Assembly: GCF_009789195.1 (NCBI RefSeq)
Contig: NZ_WSTC01000003.1
Span: forward strand, 62,001 to 126,000
Source of the DNA: Paenibacillus sp. MMS18-CY102
GTDB taxonomy: Bacteria > Bacillota > Bacilli > Paenibacillales > Paenibacillaceae
DNA: 64,000 nucleotides
Direction of reading: 5' to 3'
The notes under the pieces are model-generated. The model searched no databases and was not told where the DNA came from. It saw only the letters and a list, made by a program, of their open reading frames with translations. Below, piece after piece: positions 41,937 to 51,072 of the stretch. Every line of letters begins with the position of its first letter. The first letter of the stretch is position 1. A program made the translations under genes and the position numbers.

Positions 41937-42827
41937 TTAATAGAGTGTCTTCCACATATAGAAAGTAGCGTACGACTCCCAGCCGCTCCATCCCGTCGTT
42001 ATTTCCCTGATTTGCTTGACAGGCGGCTTATCTGGGAGCCCCAGACGATGCTTAATGGCTAAGTGCAGCCCTACATCATCGATTGGAAAAGCGTTCGTCA
42101 TCCGCAAGCAGCGCATAAGCGCATAATTCGCCGTCCACGGCCCGATTCCGCGAATGCAGACCAGCTGCTTCTCCGCTTCCCGCAAACCGCCCGCAGCAAT
42201 AAGCGCTGATTTGGACAACTCGCCTGCTTCCATCAGCCCAGCGACGCCGATCATGTACTCCGCTTTGCGCGTCGTAATTTGCATCGCAGTCAAATCTTCT
42301 ATTTGCAGCTCCATGACAACCGAAGGCTTAGGAAACAGCCATAGCGTATGCCCCTCCCACTCCGTATGGGCGCCGAAACGTTCGACGAATCTCTTTTTCA
42401 ACGTGTAAGCAAACTTCAAATTGATCTGCTGCCCAAGAATGCCCCAGCAAACCGCCTCGAATAAGTCCGGTATGCCGATGAGGCGCAGCCCCTCAAACCG
42501 AACGGCCGCTTCCTGAAGCAAATGGTCCTGCCGCGCCATCGCATAGAACGGCGCCAAATCGCGGTCCATATCGAACCATTCCCGAATGAAACGAATGGCG
42601 CCCTCCCGCCCGGCGGGCGAAGGCTGTTCCCGAAAACGGATGCGCAAGGCTGCTTCGCCAGCCGCCTCGCTTATTTCAACTGCTATATGCTCGCCACCGG
42701 CATCAATCCATCGATAAATGGAGCCATTTTCGATGCGGTACAAGCATTCATCGGCTGAACGGGCTAAGTAGCTTAAATTTTGGGAGAAGGAGAAAAAGGG
42801 TGGAGTGGCTAAGATTACGTCTTCCAT
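41937..42827 (-). CDS. alkA: DNA-3-methyladenine glycosylase II
   Basis: The 296-residue enzyme removes alkylated purines from DNA. It has the helix-hairpin-helix GPD signature: LGQQINLKFAY, LVCIRGIGPWTANYALMRCL with the hairpin GIGPWTA near residue 220, and the catalytic Asp in AFPIDDVGLHLA. The C terminus has WSGWESYATFYMWK as in family members. AAGGAGG fixes the start at 42827; the frame is open to 42869. It is divergent from adaA-adaB, with which it forms the adaptive response to alkylation. Confidence 0.93.
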   Translation of the reverse strand: MEDVILATPPFFSFSQNLSYLARSADECLYRIENGSIYRWIDAGGEHIAVEISEAAGEAALRIRFREQPSPAGREGAIRFIREWFDMDRDLAPFYAMARQDHLLQEAAVRFEGLRLIGIPDLFEAVCWGILGQQINLKFAYTLKKRFVERFGAHTEWEGHTLWLFPKPSVVMELQIEDLTAMQITTRKAEYMIGVAGLMEAGELSKSALIAAGGLREAEKQLVCIRGIGPWTANYALMRCLRMTNAFPIDDVGLHLAIKHRLGLPDKPPVKQIREITTGWSGWESYATFYMWKTLY

Positions 42828-42909
42828 CGGCAACGCCTCCTTGCTTGATTCTACAAAAAAAAATAACATAATACGGCGGCTGGCCGCTTTCGTATTGTTG
42901 CTTTTATAT

Positions 42910-42949
42910 TCTTGCGCCCTTTTATCTGGGTTAACCAGAAGCGTATACT
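42910..42949 (+). promoter_or_regulatory. adaAB promoter with Ada-box-like site
   Basis: -35 TTTATC (42921-42926), 17-bp spacer, -10 TATACT (42944-42949). Just upstream of the -35, TCTTGCGC (42910-42917) reads GCGCAAGA on the other strand, like the E. coli Ada box AAAGCGCA followed by AGA. That position fits activation by methylated AdaA of either gene. Confidence 0.5.
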
Positions 42950-42972
42950 AAAAACCGTGGAGGCGATAGAGC

Positions 42973-43557
42973 GTGCTAAGTGACCAACATTGGAATGCAA
43001 TTGTGAGCAGCGATAGCTCATTCGACGGCTTGTTCTATTATGCGGTGAAAACGACCGGCATTTACTGTCGCCCTTCTTGCCGTTCCCGCGTGCCCAATCG
43101 GGCGCATGTCACGATTTTCCTACAAGCTGAACAAGCTATAGCTAGCGGATTTCGCGCTTGCAAACGCTGCAGGCCGGAGGGCCGGAAGCTGCCGGATGAA
43201 GAATGGGTCGACCAAATCATGCGGATCATCGAATCACGCTACGCGGAGCCTTTGACGCTAGACGTGCTAGCTGATGCGGTTCATGGCAGCCGATATCATC
43301 TCCAGCGAACGTTCAAGCGCGTGATGGGCCAATCGCCCGCAGCTTGCCTGCGGCAAATTAGATTGGCGGAAGCGAAGCGGCTGCTGGCAAACACGGATAT
43401 GCCAATGGCGGGCATCGCTTCAGCGATCGGGCTGCCGAGCGCGGCGCATTTTGCCACATGGTTTCATAAAGAAGTTGAAGCTCCCCCTAGCGAGTATCGC
43501 CGAAATTACAGGAACTTAACAATAGATCAGCAGGAAGGAGCACCAGGCCATGAATAA
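42973..43557 (+). CDS. adaA: Methylphosphotriester methyltransferase/activator AdaA
   Basis: The 194-residue protein joins an Ada zinc-binding domain (residues 1-80: YYAVKTTGIYCRPSCRSR, then FRACKRCRP, giving the four Cys zinc site; the first Cys takes the methyl group) to an AraC helix-turn-helix (LTLDVLADAVHGSRYHLQRT, SPAACLRQIRLAEAKRL, IASAIGLPSAAHFATWFHKE). On methylation it should switch on adaA-adaB and alkA. The GTG at 42973 follows GGAGG. It overlaps adaB by 8 nt. Confidence 0.95.
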   Translation: MLSDQHWNAIVSSDSSFDGLFYYAVKTTGIYCRPSCRSRVPNRAHVTIFLQAEQAIASGFRACKRCRPEGRKLPDEEWVDQIMRIIESRYAEPLTLDVLADAVHGSRYHLQRTFKRVMGQSPAACLRQIRLAEAKRLLANTDMPMAGIASAIGLPSAAHFATWFHKEVEAPPSEYRRNYRNLTIDQQEGAPGHE

Positions 43558-44128
43558 CGCAGCTACTAGCCATTCTAACGCCAACGCATCATTCGGAGCC
43601 GACAGCACGGAAGGCGTGGTTTACTGGAGCCCAGTGAAAGCAGGCCCTTGGACGCTGCATCTGGCCGCGACGGCACAGGGCATATGTTATATCGGCTCGG
43701 CCGATCAGCCACTTGATGAAGTGAAGGCGTGGCTCAGCCGCCGCCTCCCTAAGCATAGGTTAGTGCGTGATGACGATGCGCTTGTTCCATACGCCGAAGT
43801 GATCGGGCACTATTTGGCTGGCAAGCGGGAAGCACTGGATGTTCTCCAAATGGACCTGCATGGAACGCCGTTCCAGCAGGCCGTATGGCAAGCGCTTCGC
43901 GAGCTTCCGTATGGCTGCATCTCGACCTACTCGGACATCGCCTTGCGCATCGGGAAACCTCAAGCCGTCCGCGCGGTTGGCACCGCCATTGGGGCCAATC
44001 CCGTACTGATGGGCGTACCCTGCCACCGCGTGATCGGCAAGTCAGGCGCGTTGACCGGCTTCCGCGGCGGGCTCGCGATGAAGCGAGTGCTGCTGGAGCT
44101 GGAGGGAGTCGCCGTCGGCAAAACGTAG
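43550..44128 (+). CDS. adaB: O6-methylguanine-DNA methyltransferase AdaB
   Basis: The 192-residue repair protein moves the methyl group of O6-methylguanine to its own Cys in the motif GVPCHRVIG near residue 162. Other family parts: FQQAVWQALRELPYGCISTY, RAVGTAIGANP and the end part GFRGGLAMKRVLLELEG. It overlaps adaA by 8 nt after AGGAAGGAG. Confidence 0.95.
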   Translation: MNNAATSHSNANASFGADSTEGVVYWSPVKAGPWTLHLAATAQGICYIGSADQPLDEVKAWLSRRLPKHRLVRDDDALVPYAEVIGHYLAGKREALDVLQMDLHGTPFQQAVWQALRELPYGCISTYSDIALRIGKPQAVRAVGTAIGANPVLMGVPCHRVIGKSGALTGFRGGLAMKRVLLELEGVAVGKT

Positions 44129-44216
44129 CGATAACAGCACACGGCGTTACAACTCAGGCGCTACTAGCACTAGTTCGCATCGATTCGCTAAGCTCGGCCG
44201 CATCCTCTGGGCGCTG

Positions 44217-44237
44217 TGATTGTATTCTGTGCAATGG
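44217..44237. repeat. 21-bp palindrome family, single copy
   Basis: TGATTGTA and TGCAATGG arms; two bases of the left arm depart from consensus. It lies between adaB and the convergent 1326-residue gene. Confidence 0.65.
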
Positions 44238-44254
44238 CGAATCCAGCAGCACAT

Positions 44255-44293
44255 AAAAAAGAGCTATAGCAGGCAACGCCCGCTATAGCTCTT
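44255..44293 (-). terminator. Terminator of the 1326-residue gene
   Basis: On the minus strand AAGAGCTATAGC pairs perfectly with GCTATAGCTCTT (44259-44293), with an inner GGC/GCC pair, followed by T6. An exact TTATCCACA box lies close by at 44302-44310. Confidence 0.92.
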
Positions 44294-44359
44294 CTTCACT
44301 CTTATCCACAATTGCAGCCGGCCATCAGGCCTGCCTTGACTGCCTCCAGGCGTTGCTGC

Positions 44360-47300
44360 CTAGAAACTAGCCGTAATATTGCCGATGTAGTTCGCTTTGA
44401 ACGACGTCAACGTCGTGTTCATCGTTTTTACTGGCTGCGCCCATGTCCAGTAGTCGAAGGTCACTTTGTCATTCGCTTCGTCGACCGTGATCGGTCCTTC
44501 GAGCGTGATGACATGCGTGCCGTCGCCTGGCTGGAGCAGCGCTGTTTTGATCCAAAGCACGATATGGTTGTTGGCGTTCTTGGTGATCGCTTTGATCGCT
44601 GCTACGCTCTTATCCGTACTATTGGTTGCCGATTTGTAGAAGCCGGTGTCGGTGTACCACTCGCACAGTTCCTTGGTCGGCGTCTCGATTGCGGTGGACT
44701 CATCCGGCGCGCCCTCGTAATCGAAGAACCAGTTCTCGCTATCGCGCAGCGAGGACATAAGCATCCAATCTGCCTGCGGCGGCATGCCTGGGAATTTGGC
44801 AGCGAGCGCACTGTAATCCGCGTTGCGCAAGTCGGTGCCCGGCGCGACCTTCAGCTTGCCGAGGAAGCCGATGCCTCCGCCGAACAACGCCTTCGCGAAT
44901 GACTCAAACTGCGCGGCGTCTTTTTGAATGATGTGATGATAGAAGCAAGCGGTCGTACACAGCCCGACGACGCCCTGATTAAACAAGTTCGCATCGCCCT
45001 TGAGATTGTTAATGCGCGTCAACACCGTATTGCTGTCGAGCTTCGGCCATGCTTTGCGCGTGTCTAGCGGGCTGCTCGAAGGGGATGCATCATCCCCGCC
45101 AGTCGCACCGGATACTTTATCAAGTATCCGGTTGACGACATTGGATCGCGGCTCGCTATCGCCCCATGTCGCGGCAAGCGCTGCTGGATTTTGCGAATAG
45201 CCGCCGCCTCCGCTGCTTCCTCCACTGCCGCCGGAGCCCGCACCGCCGCCAGACCCACCAACTGCACCGCCTCCGCCGCTGGATCCGCCGCCGCCAACAG
45301 GCGATACTGCCCCGCCGCTGCCGCCAGAGCCTGAACCGCCACTGCCGGATTGTCCCTGCGATTTATCAAAGTAGTTGATCTTCGCGCCATCCTGCGAATG
45401 GTTTCCCCCTCCGCTGATGCCGCCTCCACCGCCGCCTGCCAGGCCGCCGGTATATACAGATGCCGCTGTCTTGGCAAGGCTCGTGATCATCTCCGCCGCA
45501 ATGCGCTGGCGCTCCGTATTCGCCGTCAGCAGGCTGTTCATATTGGTGCCTGCCTGCTGGCCTGCGGTAGCTGCTCCAGCCGATGTCGCCTGCAGCGCAG
45601 ACTGCGCCAAGCCGATCGTGCCTTGCAATCCGCTCATATCGCGGAACATGTTGCCGTTCTGAATCGCTGCAAGAATTGCCGCCGTACCGCTTGGATCGGG
45701 CAAAGTCGTCGGTGACGTAATGTTAACGATTGGCGTGCTAAGCTGCCCAGGCTTCACGTCCTCATTCGTCGCTCGGCTGCCCGTCTGGATCGCCGCGATC
45801 TCGGTCGCTTGCATCGGAATCGGCGAGTCTTGCCAGTTCCAGAACCGTGTAATGTCGAGCTTCTCCGCACTGTTCGAGCGTCCCAGCACCGCTTCGGCGA
45901 ACGTGCCGCCCGACGGCAGTGGAACGATATCCTCTTTGGCGCTGCCAAGCTGGATGCCATGCTCGCGCAGCCACTTCGCCCACGTCTCGTCGCTGGACGA
46001 GTCCGTGTTCATTTTGAAAGCGAGATAGTTGCCAATATACCGAATCGGCCTTGGCTCAACCACCTGCGAAACGGGCACGAGCTCCCCATTCAACTCCACG
46101 CCATAGCCCGATAACAGAAGCGCCAACTGCGTGCTGTCGAGCGAACGGAATACCGCTTGGCTGTAGTGCATTCGATTTTCCATCAAATGCGACTTCAAAT
46201 TCGCATCTACGCCGCCAGGCTTGATTTGGACTACCAGCGTCTCCACGACTGAGCCTTTAGCAATTGTCACCTTCGGCAGCTCCAGCGGGAAACGTACGCC
46301 GTTGCGGTTGAGCGTAAGCACGAGCGTCGCCGACACGTTTACTTCCGGGCTGCTGCCAATCACGCCAATTCGGCTCACATCGCTCATCGCGAGCGGATGC
46401 GCTGCATCCACCGTCGTCACGGTTCCGCCCGACAACGTATGAAACACGAACTTCACAGCCGTGCCGCCTGCCCATACGACGCCGCCTTCGATGATGACGT
46501 CGGTCGGAATGAACATCGACGCACTGTTCTGGCGGAGCACCGCCCGGTTCAACAGGCGCGAGATGCGAGCCGATTGGTCGATCGACCACAAAGCATCGTT
46601 CACTTGCTGATAAACGGGAATCGTATACGACAGCTGGAATGATGTGCTCATGTTCATATTCATCGACGCATTGTTCGTTGGCTGGTTAGCGGCATTCGCA
46701 TTCGTAGCATTGGCGGCCGCATCCGTTTCCTTATTCACCGCCAAATTAGGCTGCGTGCGTGACGGAATAGTCGGCGGCGGAGCCGCAAAGCCGGTTCGCG
46801 TAATCATCGCATCACGGATCAGAATGCTCAGCCGGTTCCCGATGGCGGTGAAATGCGTATCCTTCTCTGGAATAATTTCCAGTACATCGAGGTTCATAAG
46901 CGCTTCCCGAATCGGGTACGTCAACGCCGCACGCGACAGCACGCTGCGGAAACGGCGGACGAGCGCATCGTTTAGAAAATCGATTAGCTGAATCGGGATA
47001 AAGACGACCTTATCCGCCTTCACGATTGCAACCTCGACACGATAGACTTGCACAACCTCATAATATTGGATCGTTAGCGCATGCATATGGTTATAGTTGG
47101 CGATGACGCGCGTGCTGACGCCCTCATGCTCGCTTTGCGAAACTTCCTTCACGACAGAAGCGCGGCGGCTGCGGCTGCTATGGGCATGCTGATGCGTACG
47201 GTCATTCACATTTTGCATCATCGTGCTGCCGATATCGCGATGCCCGAACGACGTAGAATAGCTGTCCGCATGCGAGCTCGTCGATGCTGAGCTGCTCGTC

Positions 47301-48340
47301 TGGCCAAACGATGCGCTTGGGCCGCCGAACAACCCGCCTAGAGGAGCGGACAGCTCCTCCGCGGAGGATGAGCCTTCCGCACTCGATTTACTCTTCGCAT
47401 TCGATTCGGAGAAGCCACTCTGCGCCTCGTTGGCTACCGCTTGCGTCACTTCGTTGATCGACCGGTTATGCGAAGCGTCATTGGTCAAGTCATCAATTTC
47501 GCTGATTACTTCGGTTTCGCCTGCACGGCTTTTGCGCGACCAATCCACGACGGCTATGCGCGTGCTCTCGCCCGGCGCGAGCGCCGTGCTGTGCAGCAAT
47601 TGGCCGAGCGTGACGCCCTGTGCATACCACGATTGGTTGAAAGTGAGCAGTGCGCCAAAGGCGATTTTCTTAAATCCGGCATCGCTTGCTGCCAGAATGC
47701 CGATGTCGATCGGCTTGAAGATCGGGCTTACGATATCAATGATTTTCTCATCATCGCCCACGTGAATCTGATCCATCAGCAGCGTCGTATATTGAACACG
47801 CTCCGTCGGATATTCCCCCGTCTTAGGCAGCAAATCCGGCGGGCGTTCAGGGTCATAGGTCGAAACATTTTCGGGAAAGTACACAGCAGTCAGCAGCTTC
47901 GTCGCAGCGCGGTAAGGTGGATACAGCGCCAAATCCCGTACTGTCTGCACGTCCAGCACCTCGGAAATCGCATCTACCCGTCCCTCAGGCACGCTTTGCA
48001 AAACGCCAATCGCCAAAAACTGCAGCTCATTGACCTTCTTGCCTGCTGCTACCGCCTCCCGTACGAGATCAGCCGTAGGCGTTCCGTGCTGGTTCAGCGC
48101 AGAATGAATGTCCGAAGCAGCATTGAGCAGCTTCGTCGCAGCGTCGAACACGCCGGATGTAGCCAAGTCGAATACGGTCGTGATTTCCAGTTCCTTCAAA
48201 ATGTCGGCAGCCTGTGGACTGACGCCAAGCAGAACATGGGGCGATAAGCGCAGCAGCTCGCGCAGCGGCAAATTGCGATATTCCGTTCGAACCAATACGA
48301 GTAGTTCATCGAGTGCATTTTGATTAATAATGGCGGACAT
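44360..48340 (-). CDS. Giant multidomain protein with cysteine-peptidase-like C terminus
   Basis: The 1326-residue product has no signal peptide or TM helix. Residues 1-170 are helical, with two copies of a fold marked by TVFDLATSGVFDAATKLLNA and TVRDLALYPPYRAATKLLTA. Residues 190-285 hold GVTLGQLLHSTALAPGESTR, a module recalled from uncharacterised large bacterial proteins. Residues 285-440 are Ser/His-rich. After a beta-rich middle comes a Gly/Ser linker (about 967-1060). The last 230 residues have GLCTTACFYHH near 1127, THVITLEG near 1275 and DYWTWAQP near 1297, a Cys-His-Asp order as in papain/C39 peptidases. A secreted or injected effector is inferred. AAGGAGAGG precedes the ATG. Confidence 0.8.
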   Translation of the reverse strand: MSAIINQNALDELLVLVRTEYRNLPLRELLRLSPHVLLGVSPQAADILKELEITTVFDLATSGVFDAATKLLNAASDIHSALNQHGTPTADLVREAVAAGKKVNELQFLAIGVLQSVPEGRVDAISEVLDVQTVRDLALYPPYRAATKLLTAVYFPENVSTYDPERPPDLLPKTGEYPTERVQYTTLLMDQIHVGDDEKIIDIVSPIFKPIDIGILAASDAGFKKIAFGALLTFNQSWYAQGVTLGQLLHSTALAPGESTRIAVVDWSRKSRAGETEVISEIDDLTNDASHNRSINEVTQAVANEAQSGFSESNAKSKSSAEGSSSAEELSAPLGGLFGGPSASFGQTSSSASTSSHADSYSTSFGHRDIGSTMMQNVNDRTHQHAHSSRSRRASVVKEVSQSEHEGVSTRVIANYNHMHALTIQYYEVVQVYRVEVAIVKADKVVFIPIQLIDFLNDALVRRFRSVLSRAALTYPIREALMNLDVLEIIPEKDTHFTAIGNRLSILIRDAMITRTGFAAPPPTIPSRTQPNLAVNKETDAAANATNANAANQPTNNASMNMNMSTSFQLSYTIPVYQQVNDALWSIDQSARISRLLNRAVLRQNSASMFIPTDVIIEGGVVWAGGTAVKFVFHTLSGGTVTTVDAAHPLAMSDVSRIGVIGSSPEVNVSATLVLTLNRNGVRFPLELPKVTIAKGSVVETLVVQIKPGGVDANLKSHLMENRMHYSQAVFRSLDSTQLALLLSGYGVELNGELVPVSQVVEPRPIRYIGNYLAFKMNTDSSSDETWAKWLREHGIQLGSAKEDIVPLPSGGTFAEAVLGRSNSAEKLDITRFWNWQDSPIPMQATEIAAIQTGSRATNEDVKPGQLSTPIVNITSPTTLPDPSGTAAILAAIQNGNMFRDMSGLQGTIGLAQSALQATSAGAATAGQQAGTNMNSLLTANTERQRIAAEMITSLAKTAASVYTGGLAGGGGGGISGGGNHSQDGAKINYFDKSQGQSGSGGSGSGGSGGAVSPVGGGGSSGGGGAVGGSGGGAGSGGSGGSSGGGGYSQNPAALAATWGDSEPRSNVVNRILDKVSGATGGDDASPSSSPLDTRKAWPKLDSNTVLTRINNLKGDANLFNQGVVGLCTTACFYHHIIQKDAAQFESFAKALFGGGIGFLGKLKVAPGTDLRNADYSALAAKFPGMPPQADWMLMSSLRDSENWFFDYEGAPDESTAIETPTKELCEWYTDTGFYKSATNSTDKSVAAIKAITKNANNHIVLWIKTALLQPGDGTHVITLEGPITVDEANDKVTFDYWTWAQPVKTMNTTLTSFKANYIGNITASF

Positions 48341-48424
48341 GACACCTCTCCTTAATTCATCGTTTAGGATGAAGAAAGCACTGCTAATCCGTCTTGCCTA
48401 CCTTGCTCCCGCAATGCGATACGT

Positions 48425-48453
48425 ATTGTATCACGGAGTTTGCCCGGCTACAA
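48425..48453 (-). promoter_or_regulatory. Promoter of the 1326-residue gene
   Basis: -35 TTGTAG (48448-48453), 17-bp spacer, -10 TACAAT (48425-48430). CGTGATACAAT is identical to the eCIS promoter over 11 bp. GATAC-N5-GTATC (48420-48434) is a dyad on the -10. Confidence 0.75.
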
Positions 48454-48599
48454 GCGCCGTACGATAGGGGCCAAGACCCGAGTTTTGCTGCTGCGAAGCA
48501 GCCTTAAGGAACTATGCCGCTGGTCTTGCCAGCAGTGCTTGGCATGCTACAATAACATCACACCTAGCATCCGAACGTTTAAGCCCTTGCTCAGGGCGC

Positions 48600-48616
48600 G
48601 TTCAGCGAAGGTTCAG
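48600..48616 (+). promoter_or_regulatory. GTTCAG direct repeats before the response regulator
   Basis: GTTCAG at 48600 and again at 48611, exactly 11 bp apart, just upstream of a likely promoter. OmpR-type regulators bind direct repeats with one helical turn spacing, so autoregulation is likely. The rest of 48454-48700 shows no gene. Confidence 0.55.
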
Positions 48617-48700
48617 TTTGGCGGCGGATAATAACAGTCATAATAGAAGCAAGCTTTTGCACTTATACACCGTGATTCGTGCGATTAAGGAGGGCTTATG

Positions 48701-49387
48701 ATGAAGCCAACACCTGGCATTCGAATAATGCTCGTCGATGACGAGCCTCATATTTTGCAATTTCTCGAACTTGGCCTGACGAATGAGGGCTTCGATGTCC
48801 GCACCGCGCCCGGCGGCATGGCTGCTATTAATCTGGCACAGGAGTTTGCGCCGCATGTCATCGTTCTCGATGTGATGATGCCAGGCATGGATGGGTTCGA
48901 AACTTGCCGGATGATCAAAAAAGGCGGCAGCGAGGTTGCGGTTATTATGCTGACCGCGAAGGACGAGGTCGATGACCGCGTGAAGGGCTTGACGCTAGGC
49001 GCCGATGATTACCTCGTGAAGCCGTTCAGCTTCGATGAGCTGCTCGCCCGCATTCGCGCTCGGCTGCGCAATCAATTTCCGATGCTGTTCGGCGAGGTTA
49101 AGCTCGGGCCGTTCAGCATTGATGACCGGCGCAAAGAAATCCAGTACGAAGGGCAGCCGCTGGAGCTTTCGCCAACCGAATATGAGCTGCTGAAGTACAT
49201 GGTCGCCAATCACGGCATTGTGCTTAGCAAGTCCACTATTTTGGACAAGGTGTGGGGATATGATTTTGGCGGGGAGGAAAATATTGTCGAGGTGTATGTA
49301 CGCTCCCTGCGCGATAAATTAGGGGACAAGGAGCATCGGCTTATTCGGACGCTGCGCGGCGCCGGCTACCGGGTTGACTTGTCATGA
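48701..49387 (+). CDS. OmpR-family response regulator
   Basis: Residues 8-120 are a receiver (IMLVDDEPHILQFLELGL, phosphorylated Asp in VIVLDVMMPGMDG, IMLTAKDEVDDRV, Lys in GADDYLVKPFSF); residues 130-228 a winged helix (LELSPTEYELLKYMVANHGI, VWGYDFGGEENIVEVYVRSL, IRTLRGAGYRVD). It is close to the MprA/YycF-like class. ATG 48701 has better spacing from AAGGAGG than the ATG one codon earlier. Its stop overlaps the kinase start (ATGA). Confidence 0.95.
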   Translation: MKPTPGIRIMLVDDEPHILQFLELGLTNEGFDVRTAPGGMAAINLAQEFAPHVIVLDVMMPGMDGFETCRMIKKGGSEVAVIMLTAKDEVDDRVKGLTLGADDYLVKPFSFDELLARIRARLRNQFPMLFGEVKLGPFSIDDRRKEIQYEGQPLELSPTEYELLKYMVANHGIVLSKSTILDKVWGYDFGGEENIVEVYVRSLRDKLGDKEHRLIRTLRGAGYRVDLS

Positions 49388-50904
49388 AACGCCTGATAAA
49401 CCTTCAGGCATTCAAACGGCTCTTCCTCCCCCGCTCCCTTCGGTCGCAGCTGCTTGCACGGTCGTTATTCATTCTTGCTGCGCTGCTTATTCTAATTGGC
49501 GCGTTCCAGTACGTCATCATGCGAGACTTCTTGTACAAAAATCAAGCGGAGACGATGATGTCCGAGCTGCGCGGCATGCCTAAGGAGATTTTCGGGGAAA
49601 ACCCTAATTTCCCTCGGCAGCCCCACGGGGAAGGACCGGACAAGGGCAATTATGGCCATGACAACGGCGGTTACTACGGCGGCCCTCTTCTGTTTATGCT
49701 GGATAAGTCGCTTGCGCTTATCGGCAGCGATGGCACGTTCACCGACGTGACGGCGGACAAGGGGATTGCAGCCCCTGAGCTCACGCAAGCGGAATATGCA
49801 GCTATTAGCGAGAAGGCGGGACAACGTGCACGCGGGCGCATCCCTTATCAAGTCGAAACCGCAGCCGACGGAACCGAGCAGTTGCTTGTCTTCGCCGATA
49901 CTGTCCCTGGCCAAGACGCCATGCTGCAGCTCGGGCAAAAAACAGCGCCGCTCAAGGAGCTGCTGCTTCGCCAGCTCTCCATCTTCGCTGGGCTGTCGCT
50001 GATCGCGCTCGCAGGGGGGCTGCTGTTGTACTTGCCGGTCTTGCGGCGGACGCTGCGCCCACTAAACCGGATGGTTCGCGCCGTGGAGCAGACCGATGCC
50101 GGCAGCTTGAATGAACGGTTCCCCGCCAGCCAAGGGCAGCTGGAAATCGATCTGCTCGCCGAATCGTTCAACGGCATGCTGGAGCGGCTCGAAACCTCCT
50201 TCGAGGCGGAACGCGAAGCGAAGGAACATATGCGAAGGTTCATCGCCGACGCTTCACATGAGTTAAGGACGCCGCTGACGTCCATCCACGGCTTCATCGA
50301 AGTGCTGCTGCGCGGCGCGGCTGACAAGCGTGAGCAGTTGTACCCGGCGCTAAACAGCATGCATGGCGAATCGACGCGAATGAAGAAGCTCGTCGAGGAT
50401 CTGCTAACGCTCGCCAAGATGGATCGTGCGGCGCAGTTGCGCATGTCGCCCATCATGCTCGATGAGCTGATGGAAGAGATGGAGCCACACCTACGAATGC
50501 TCGCTGGCGAGCGCACCGTCCAGTTCAAGCTGCAGCAGGCCGTTAGCGCCAATGGCGATGCCGACCAAATCAAGCAGGTTGTGCTCAATCTATTCCACAA
50601 CGCTGTACAGCATACGGATGCGCATAACGGCAAAATCCAGGTGGCGGTCTCGCGTGCGGCAAGCGGCCAAGCTATCGTCGCCATTGCCGATAACGGTCCT
50701 GGCATTGCAGCCGAGCACGCATCGCATGTGTTCGAGCGGTTTTACCGCAGCGATTCATCCCGCACGCGCAAACATGGCGGCGCGGGGCTCGGCCTCTCGA
50801 TCTCCCAATCGATCGTCGAAGCGCATGGCGGCGAAATCACGCTGGACAGTGCCATCGGGCACGGGTCAACGTTTGCTTTTAAGCTGCCGGCAGCTACACC
50901 GTAA
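49384..50904 (+). CDS. Sensor histidine kinase
   Basis: The 506-residue kinase has a TM helix at 25-47 (LFILAALLILIGAFQYVIM), an outer domain of 150 residues including a Gly/His/Asn/Tyr-rich loop (KGNYGHDNGGYYGG), a second TM at 196-215, a HAMP region, the H-box FIADASHELRTPLTSIHGF, the N-box NLFHNAVQHTD, and ATP-lid motifs ADNGPGIA and GGAGLGLSIS. It pairs with the upstream regulator. The Gly/His-rich loop might bind metal. Target genes are unknown; the giant protein is divergent and the C39-like pair follows. Confidence 0.95.
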   Translation: MKRLINLQAFKRLFLPRSLRSQLLARSLFILAALLILIGAFQYVIMRDFLYKNQAETMMSELRGMPKEIFGENPNFPRQPHGEGPDKGNYGHDNGGYYGGPLLFMLDKSLALIGSDGTFTDVTADKGIAAPELTQAEYAAISEKAGQRARGRIPYQVETAADGTEQLLVFADTVPGQDAMLQLGQKTAPLKELLLRQLSIFAGLSLIALAGGLLLYLPVLRRTLRPLNRMVRAVEQTDAGSLNERFPASQGQLEIDLLAESFNGMLERLETSFEAEREAKEHMRRFIADASHELRTPLTSIHGFIEVLLRGAADKREQLYPALNSMHGESTRMKKLVEDLLTLAKMDRAAQLRMSPIMLDELMEEMEPHLRMLAGERTVQFKLQQAVSANGDADQIKQVVLNLFHNAVQHTDAHNGKIQVAVSRAASGQAIVAIADNGPGIAAEHASHVFERFYRSDSSRTRKHGGAGLGLSISQSIVEAHGGEITLDSAIGHGSTFAFKLPAATP

Positions 50905-50919
50905 TCAGGTGTTCATTAT

Positions 50920-50961
50920 GAAAAACAAGACCCTATTTTTTAGATGGGGCCTTGTTTTTTT
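50920..50961 (+). terminator. Terminator of the two-component operon
   Basis: AAAAACAAG with CCC pairs with GGG and CTTGTTTTT, with a bulge, followed by T-rich sequence. Confidence 0.8.
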
Positions 50962-50993
50962 ATTGAAAATGAACCTTAAATGCCCTTAAATTC

Positions 50994-51022
50994 TAGTCAG
51001 CATTGGAAATGGTTGCTATACT
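50994..51022 (+). promoter_or_regulatory. Promoter of the first C39-like paralogue
   Basis: TAGTCA, 17 bp, TATACT with a TTGC extension. The same layout is seen before the second paralogue, so the promoter was duplicated with the gene. Confidence 0.65.
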
Positions 51023-51072
51023 ATGCTTGTATCATTTTTTTACATTTTGATTGTTTTGGAGCGTGTATGCTT

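Noticed and set aside
47441-48247. Plus-strand 268-codon frame opposite the giant gene
   Set aside because: Antisense shadow without start signals or known motifs.
49848-50705. Minus-strand 285-codon Ser-rich frame in the histidine kinase gene
   Set aside because: Antisense shadow; the kinase motifs on plus are complete.
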